In this document: piece by piece, positions 18,426 through 21,365 of the stretch
How positions within the stretch are numbered: position 1 is the stretch's first letter
How the letters are laid out: each line of letters begins with the position of its first letter
Virus record (IMG/VR): IMGVR_UViG_3300032313_001260
Location: 1 to 21,365 of that record
Direction: 5' to 3' (one strand)
Origin: a virus
Length of the DNA stretch: 21,365 nucleotides
Translations under genes and position numbers: made by a program
Notes under the pieces: model-generated
Told to the model about the DNA's origin: nothing
The model's input: the letters and a program-made list of their open reading frames with translations, nothing else
Database searches by the model: none

Positions 18426-18619
18426 TTGAAATTAAAAAACTCTGGCACAAGAGCCAATCAAACAGTCATTGGGACGATATATGCGATTGGTGTATTGATC
18501 AATTTGGCATTCCAACTCCAAATGAAGGCCGTTGGTACACACAAGCCACAGTAGGAACGATGCATTTTTATTTTGACAATGAACAAGATGCGTCACTGTT
18601 TATAATGAAATGGATGTGA
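18422..18619 (+). CDS. small protein, paralogue 2 (65 aa)
   Basis: The start at 18422 overlaps the preceding TGA (ATGA), preferred over the ATG at 18416 because of that coupling. It shares WDDICDWCIDQFGIP (17-31) and FYFDNEQDASLFIMKWM with the 54-residue protein before it, a tandem duplication with diverged sequence. No catalytic motif or membrane segment. Function unknown; phage small proteins of this pattern are common. It is 1 nt from the phosphoesterase start at 18621. Confidence 0.65.
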   Translation: MIEIKKLWHKSQSNSHWDDICDWCIDQFGIPTPNEGRWYTQATVGTMHFYFDNEQDASLFIMKWM

Positions 18620-18620
18620 T

Positions 18621-19442
18621 ATGAAAATTGCAGTCTGCAGCGATCTCCACCTAGAGTTCGGAGATCTAGATTTAACAAACGACGAAAACGCTGAAGTGTT
18701 AATACTGGGCGGAGATATATTCTTGGCTGCCGATCTAGCATCTGGTCCTGTGTTACCAGTTACCGAGCATGTACAAGAACGAGCAGATAGATACAATACT
18801 TTTATAACTCGTTGCAGTGAAAGATTCGCTCATGTTATACTAGTAATGGGCAATCATGAACACTATCATGGAGACTTTGCAACCACTGCCAATATAATAC
18901 GTGGCACTTTTGGAGATCTTCATAATGTGCATTTTTTAGATAAAGAATGGCGTATAATTAATGGCATATTATTTTTTGGTGGGTCGTTATGGACTAACAT
19001 GAATGGAGAAGATCCTGTCACTATGATGCGTATGCAGGGTACTATGAATGACTATGTTCAGACCAAGAACACTGGCCCTAACGCTGGCGGTAAACTGCTA
19101 CCACAGGACACAGTAGAGGATCATTATGCGTTTCGTAGAGCATTGGATGAGGTACTAGCACAGTTTCCAGACATGCCTACTGTAGTAGTGGGACACCATG
19201 CTCCTAGCAAGTCTAGTACGCATCCTCGCTACAAAACAGAGTATTATATGAATGGTGCATACAGCACTGACTTAGACAACTTTATATTGGATCGTAGACA
19301 GATTAAGTTATGGACACACGGGCACACACATGAGCCATTTGACTACATGATTGGTACTACCAGAGTTGTATGTAATCCACGTGGTTACATTGACTATGAA
19401 GCCAGAGCAGACGATTTTGTACTCAAATACTGGGAGATATAA
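18621..19442 (+). CDS. metallophosphoesterase (larger type)
   Basis: A 273-residue calcineurin-like phosphoesterase with SDLHLEFGDL (7-16), ILGGDIFLAADL near 29-40, VMGNHEHYHG near 75, VVVGHHAPS near 185 and WTHGHTHEPFDY near 232, then a final NPRGY. The family uses two metal ions to hydrolyse phosphoesters. It differs from the shorter enzyme at 12769 in length and in the GHH rather than SHIP block. The HApG/'NPRGY' end is typical of bacterial and phage 'metallophosphoesterase-like' proteins. It starts 1 nt after the previous stop; its stop overlaps the next ATG, so it belongs to the long operon that runs to the right end. Substrate unknown. Confidence 0.88.
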   Translation: MKIAVCSDLHLEFGDLDLTNDENAEVLILGGDIFLAADLASGPVLPVTEHVQERADRYNTFITRCSERFAHVILVMGNHEHYHGDFATTANIIRGTFGDLHNVHFLDKEWRIINGILFFGGSLWTNMNGEDPVTMMRMQGTMNDYVQTKNTGPNAGGKLLPQDTVEDHYAFRRALDEVLAQFPDMPTVVVGHHAPSKSSTHPRYKTEYYMNGAYSTDLDNFILDRRQIKLWTHGHTHEPFDYMIGTTRVVCNPRGYIDYEARADDFVLKYWEI

Positions 19443-19663
19443 TGAAAACTTTTGATACATATGAAGAAGTAGTTGGAATGAATCACTGCATGAAACGACC
19501 AATTGTGGTACATGCTAAAAAGATAGAGGTAGAATTTCGTGTCAATACACTAGAAGGCGACTACAAGCAAGGCAAGCCTGGTGACTATCTAATGCGTGGT
19601 ATAGACGGCGAACTTTATATTTGTGATGGTCCTATTTTTGAACGAACTTATGATTGGGTATAA
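19442..19663 (+). CDS. small phage protein with PGDYLMRG motif (73 aa)
   Basis: The ATG overlaps the stop of the phosphoesterase (TAATG). The C-terminal half KPGDYLMRGIDGELYICDGPIFERTYDWV matches a common phage domain, with pattern PGDY[LI]-x-x-G-x-[DN]-GE-x-Y-x-C/I-x-x-x-IFE-x-TY, preceded by VVHAKKIEVEFRV. Many phages carry it; the role is unknown. It is recognised by its pattern only. Confidence 0.8.
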   Translation: MKTFDTYEEVVGMNHCMKRPIVVHAKKIEVEFRVNTLEGDYKQGKPGDYLMRGIDGELYICDGPIFERTYDWV

Positions 19664-19665
19664 TT

Positions 19666-19842
19666 ATGACAGCGACTTTTAAGATTTCACTTAACGAACA
19701 ACTTAGACAGATCCGTATGCAGGATCATAATTCAGATCAACTTAGACTCATGAGAGAAATACGCAATGAAAAACTTCAAGAGTTCAAGCGGGCACATCAC
19801 ATGAATGTTGTAAACAAAAACAAAGTGGACGTCTATGTCTGA
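19666..19842 (+). CDS. small helical protein (58 aa)
   Basis: Start chosen at 19666 (2 nt after the previous stop) rather than the Met 12 nt upstream. The 58 residues are mostly polar helix (LNEQLRQIRMQDHNSDQLRLMREIRNEKLQEFKRAHH), a likely short coiled coil. The end overlaps the following gene by 8 nt. Unknown function; phage operon member. Confidence 0.55.
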   Translation: MTATFKISLNEQLRQIRMQDHNSDQLRLMREIRNEKLQEFKRAHHMNVVNKNKVDVYV

Positions 19843-20074
19843 TTTTCCTGAATTTGACAAGGCCTATAATGCGATGTTGCTGCCCGACGATGCAGACCGT
19901 TTTAATCATATAGCGGCAGAAACACGTTTCAACATTTATAATTCGCCTATATGGCGTTTACAAGGTCGTAAGTATTCCGAATCCGTTATTCAAGAATGTG
20001 TCAATAACTTACGCTTGAATGGGTATGATGATGCAGCCAATCAGGTAATAAAACATTTTGGAGTCGGAGAATGA
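19835..20074 (+). CDS. hypothetical protein (79 aa)
   Basis: Overlaps the previous gene by 8 nt and its stop overlaps the lipoprotein start (ATGA). The sequence begins MSDFPEFDKAYNAMLLPDDADRFN and ends SESVIQECVNNLRLNGYDDAANQVIKHFGVGE. The VIQEC...hFGV-x-E end resembles that of the genes at 20195, 20431 and 21046, so it may be a distant member of the same family. Confidence 0.6.
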   Translation: MSDFPEFDKAYNAMLLPDDADRFNHIAAETRFNIYNSPIWRLQGRKYSESVIQECVNNLRLNGYDDAANQVIKHFGVGE

Positions 20075-20211
20075 CAAAACTTATACTATCAATTTCTATT
20101 TTGTTAACCGGATGTAGTGTACTACAAACTACCCATAATGAAATGAAAAACGAAGTCGCCGGCTTCAAAGAAGATTGGAACAGGACATTTGGTCATGAAC
20201 GAAAGAATTAA
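20071..20211 (+). CDS. small lipoprotein (46 aa)
   Basis: MTKLILSISILLTGCSVLQ is a lipoprotein signal peptide with lipobox LLTGC (11-15), so Cys15 would be lipidated and the 32-residue mature chain anchored in the membrane. The mature part is polar and charged (HNEMKNEVAGFKEDWNRTFGHERKN). The start overlaps the preceding stop (ATGA), and its 3' end overlaps the next gene by 17 nt. A small lipoprotein inside a phage operon could be an outer-membrane spanin (Rz1-like) or a superinfection factor. No Pro-rich Rz1 signature is seen. Confidence 0.7.
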   Translation: MTKLILSISILLTGCSVLQTTHNEMKNEVAGFKEDWNRTFGHERKN

Positions 20212-20434
20212 ACAAATTGCCGAACAGGCTGGATACTTACCTGATAATTTTGGCATTGGGCATTGGGATATGCCCGAGTGTAAAAAGTTCGCTGAGTTGA
20301 TTGTTCGGGAATGTGTTAAATTTTGTGAACACGAATCCAATGATGATGAGCATGACGAGTATGATATGGGAATGTGGGTCAAGGCAGAAAGTATCAAAAC
20401 GGCAATTATGGAAGAATTTGGAATCAAAGAATGA
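20195..20434 (+). CDS. FAELIV family small phage protein (79 aa)
   Basis: AGGACA is close upstream. The N-terminus MNERIKQIAEQAGYLPDN and middle KKFAELIVRECVKFCEHE, then EEFGIKE, fit a family common in tailed phages (MNE-RI-x-x-LA-x-QAG...FAELIV-[RK]-EC...hFG[VI]). It is related to the next gene. It overlaps the lipoprotein end and the following start (ATGA). Function unknown. Confidence 0.7.
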   Translation: MNERIKQIAEQAGYLPDNFGIGHWDMPECKKFAELIVRECVKFCEHESNDDEHDEYDMGMWVKAESIKTAIMEEFGIKE

Positions 20435-20673
20435 ACAATCAACTAAGAAAAATTGTTGAACAGGCTGTATCGGCTGTTGATATTGTCACTGGAAATGAAG
20501 CACTGGATGATGAATTGGCCAAGATGTATATTCCTGATTGCTTCGCTGAAAAGTTCGCCGAGTTGATTGTCAAGGAATGTGCTGAACTATGTGATAATTT
20601 ACAAAAATGGCCTTCAACCGAACCAAGACATTGTGCTGAAGAAATTAGAGAACACTTTGGAGTTGATGAATGA
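20431..20673 (+). CDS. FAELIV family small phage protein (80 aa)
   Basis: The start overlaps the preceding stop (ATGA). It has MNNQLRKIVEQAVSAVD, KFAELIVKECAELCDN and the end IREHFGVDE. It is a paralogue of the 79-residue protein before it; the shared core is EKFAELIV[RK]ECxxxC. Function unknown. Confidence 0.7.
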   Translation: MNNQLRKIVEQAVSAVDIVTGNEALDDELAKMYIPDCFAEKFAELIVKECAELCDNLQKWPSTEPRHCAEEIREHFGVDE

Positions 20674-20888
20674 AACCAACAACTGATTTCGTATTGGTCA
20701 GAGGACCACGCACAGATGAAGATAATAACCCAATTGATATTCATATTCGTGTTGTGAGAAACACCGATGCCTTCGATTTTACTGAATATTCATTTTTGAG
20801 ATTATCCAAAACTGCTGAGTCTGAAATGGAAGAGTGGGTACCAACTAAAGAATTACACATATACAAGAAAGCATTTAAGGTGCAATGA
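20670..20888 (+). CDS. hypothetical protein (72 aa)
   Basis: ATGA overlap with the previous gene. The sequence KPTTDFVLVRGPRTDEDNNPIDIHIRVVRNTDAFDFTEYSFLRLS... alternates strands and charged loops and looks like a small beta-rich domain. No motif recognised. It overlaps the following start. Confidence 0.6.
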   Translation: MKPTTDFVLVRGPRTDEDNNPIDIHIRVVRNTDAFDFTEYSFLRLSKTAESEMEEWVPTKELHIYKKAFKVQ

Positions 20889-21049
20889 TGGGATGGAAAT
20901 ATGAGGTAAATGTGTGGGATGGTCCTGTAGATGGTGACTTTAAGTGGTTGCAAATTTATGCTGGACCAAGTATATTCAAAGCCATCTACAATATGTGGTG
21001 GGCAAAGCGTAACGGCTGGAAATGTATAAAACTGGAGTATCGACCATGA
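20885..21049 (+). CDS. hypothetical protein (54 aa)
   Basis: Starts at the ATG overlapping the previous TGA. MMGWKYEVNVWDG...DFKWLQIYAGPSIFKAIYNMWWAKRNGWKCIKLEYRP is aromatic-rich, strand-helix-strand in outline. The two tandem ATGs (20885, 20888) make the exact start uncertain by one codon. It overlaps the next start. Unknown function. Confidence 0.55.
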   Translation: MMGWKYEVNVWDGPVDGDFKWLQIYAGPSIFKAIYNMWWAKRNGWKCIKLEYRP

Positions 21050-21249
21050 ACGAAAATGCCGAAAAGATGTGGGCTGATCCAAGGTTCCAATTACTGGCTG
21101 ATTTAGACCGATTGTTGGATAGTAGCAAGATATGGGGTGGTATGGAATGGGTATATCATCCTATCCATCCAGTCAAGTATAGACCAATGGCTGAACGAGT
21201 CCGAGCAGAGTTGGGCAAACTTTACAAAGAATATGGAGTTGACGAATGA
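21046..21249 (+). CDS. small phage protein (67 aa)
   Basis: ATGA overlap with the previous gene. MNENAEKMWADPRFQLLADLDRLLDSS, then YRPMAERVRAELGKLYKEYGVDE. The final Y/F-GVDE resembles the FAELIV genes upstream, so this may be a diverged relative. Function unknown. Confidence 0.6.
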   Translation: MNENAEKMWADPRFQLLADLDRLLDSSKIWGGMEWVYHPIHPVKYRPMAERVRAELGKLYKEYGVDE

Positions 21250-21365
21250 GTGAAGAAATGAATGACTTGATTAGACAATACATCAAAGACAATTTACGGC
21301 TTGAGGTTAGGACAGATTCCATATACAATGGTGGCAGTGACGGTCCCATGTACACCGACTGTCAC
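21246..21365 (+). CDS. phage-type protein, 3' end missing
   Basis: The start overlaps the previous stop (ATGA). The 40 codons that fit begin MSEEMNDLIRQYIKDNLRLEV and continue open to the window end. The LIRQYI[KR]-[DE]-NL-x-[LI]-E/D pattern fits a short phage protein often seen in T4-like genomes. Length and function cannot be judged. Confidence 0.6.
   Translation, partial: MSEEMNDLIRQYIKDNLRLEVRTDSIYNGGSDGPMYTDCH

Overview
This window looks like part of a large T4-like (jumbo-class) phage genome, probably infecting a Gram-negative, proteobacterium-like host. Every gene I accept is on the + strand. The genes are short and tightly packed, with many ATGA stop/start overlaps. There are 25 tRNA genes with encoded CCA, many small phage-type hypothetical proteins, a coiled-coil virion-type protein, and two promoter types: sigma70-like TTGACA-N17-TATAAT and a T4-late-like TAAATA box. 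No ribosomal, replication or capsid gene is visible, so the phage assignment is an inference from style and content.

Region 1 (1-3.7 kb) carries accessory enzymes: a GT4-type glycosyltransferase, a small membrane protein, a BPL_N/class I amidotransferase-like protein, a rubredoxin-less rubrerythrin, a mini-GNAT and a mini-SGNH hydrolase. Region 2 (3.7-10.2 kb) is the most unusual. It starts with a monocistronic 24-residue peptide that matches PqqA, the precursor of the redox cofactor PQQ, with its own -10 element, 5' UTR hairpin and terminator. Then come a ferritin-like diiron protein, an attenuator-like leader, an array of structured RNAs, an N-terminal-twitch/SPASM radical SAM protein and seven tRNAs. 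It ends with a three-gene overlapping operon: PP-loop ATP pyrophosphatase, fold-type IV PLP enzyme and haem-oxygenase-like diiron oxidase.

Region 3 (10.2-16.3 kb) interleaves the other 18 tRNAs with small genes: a metallophosphoesterase, an exported HExxH protein and small membrane proteins. The 25 tRNAs together cover all 20 amino acids and, with U34 wobble, could decode all 61 sense codons. They include an initiator-like tRNA-Met and a probable tRNA-Ile2. GC-richer segments between the tRNAs (5.2-5.5, 6.7, 10.93-11.24, 11.93-12.1 and 16.05-16.24 kb) hold no convincing genes but have strong stems, and I read them as candidate ncRNAs.

Region 4 (16.3-21.4 kb) has a fusion of a 2OG-Fe(II) oxygenase-like domain with a sporadic-carbohydrate-cluster domain, a virion-type coiled-coil protein, a pair of small paralogues, a second metallophosphoesterase, and a long chain of overlapping small phage genes, including a lipoprotein, that runs off the right end. 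Several genes without a Shine-Dalgarno start 4-5 nt after TAAATA, or one promoter length after a sigma70 -10, which suggests leaderless late transcripts.
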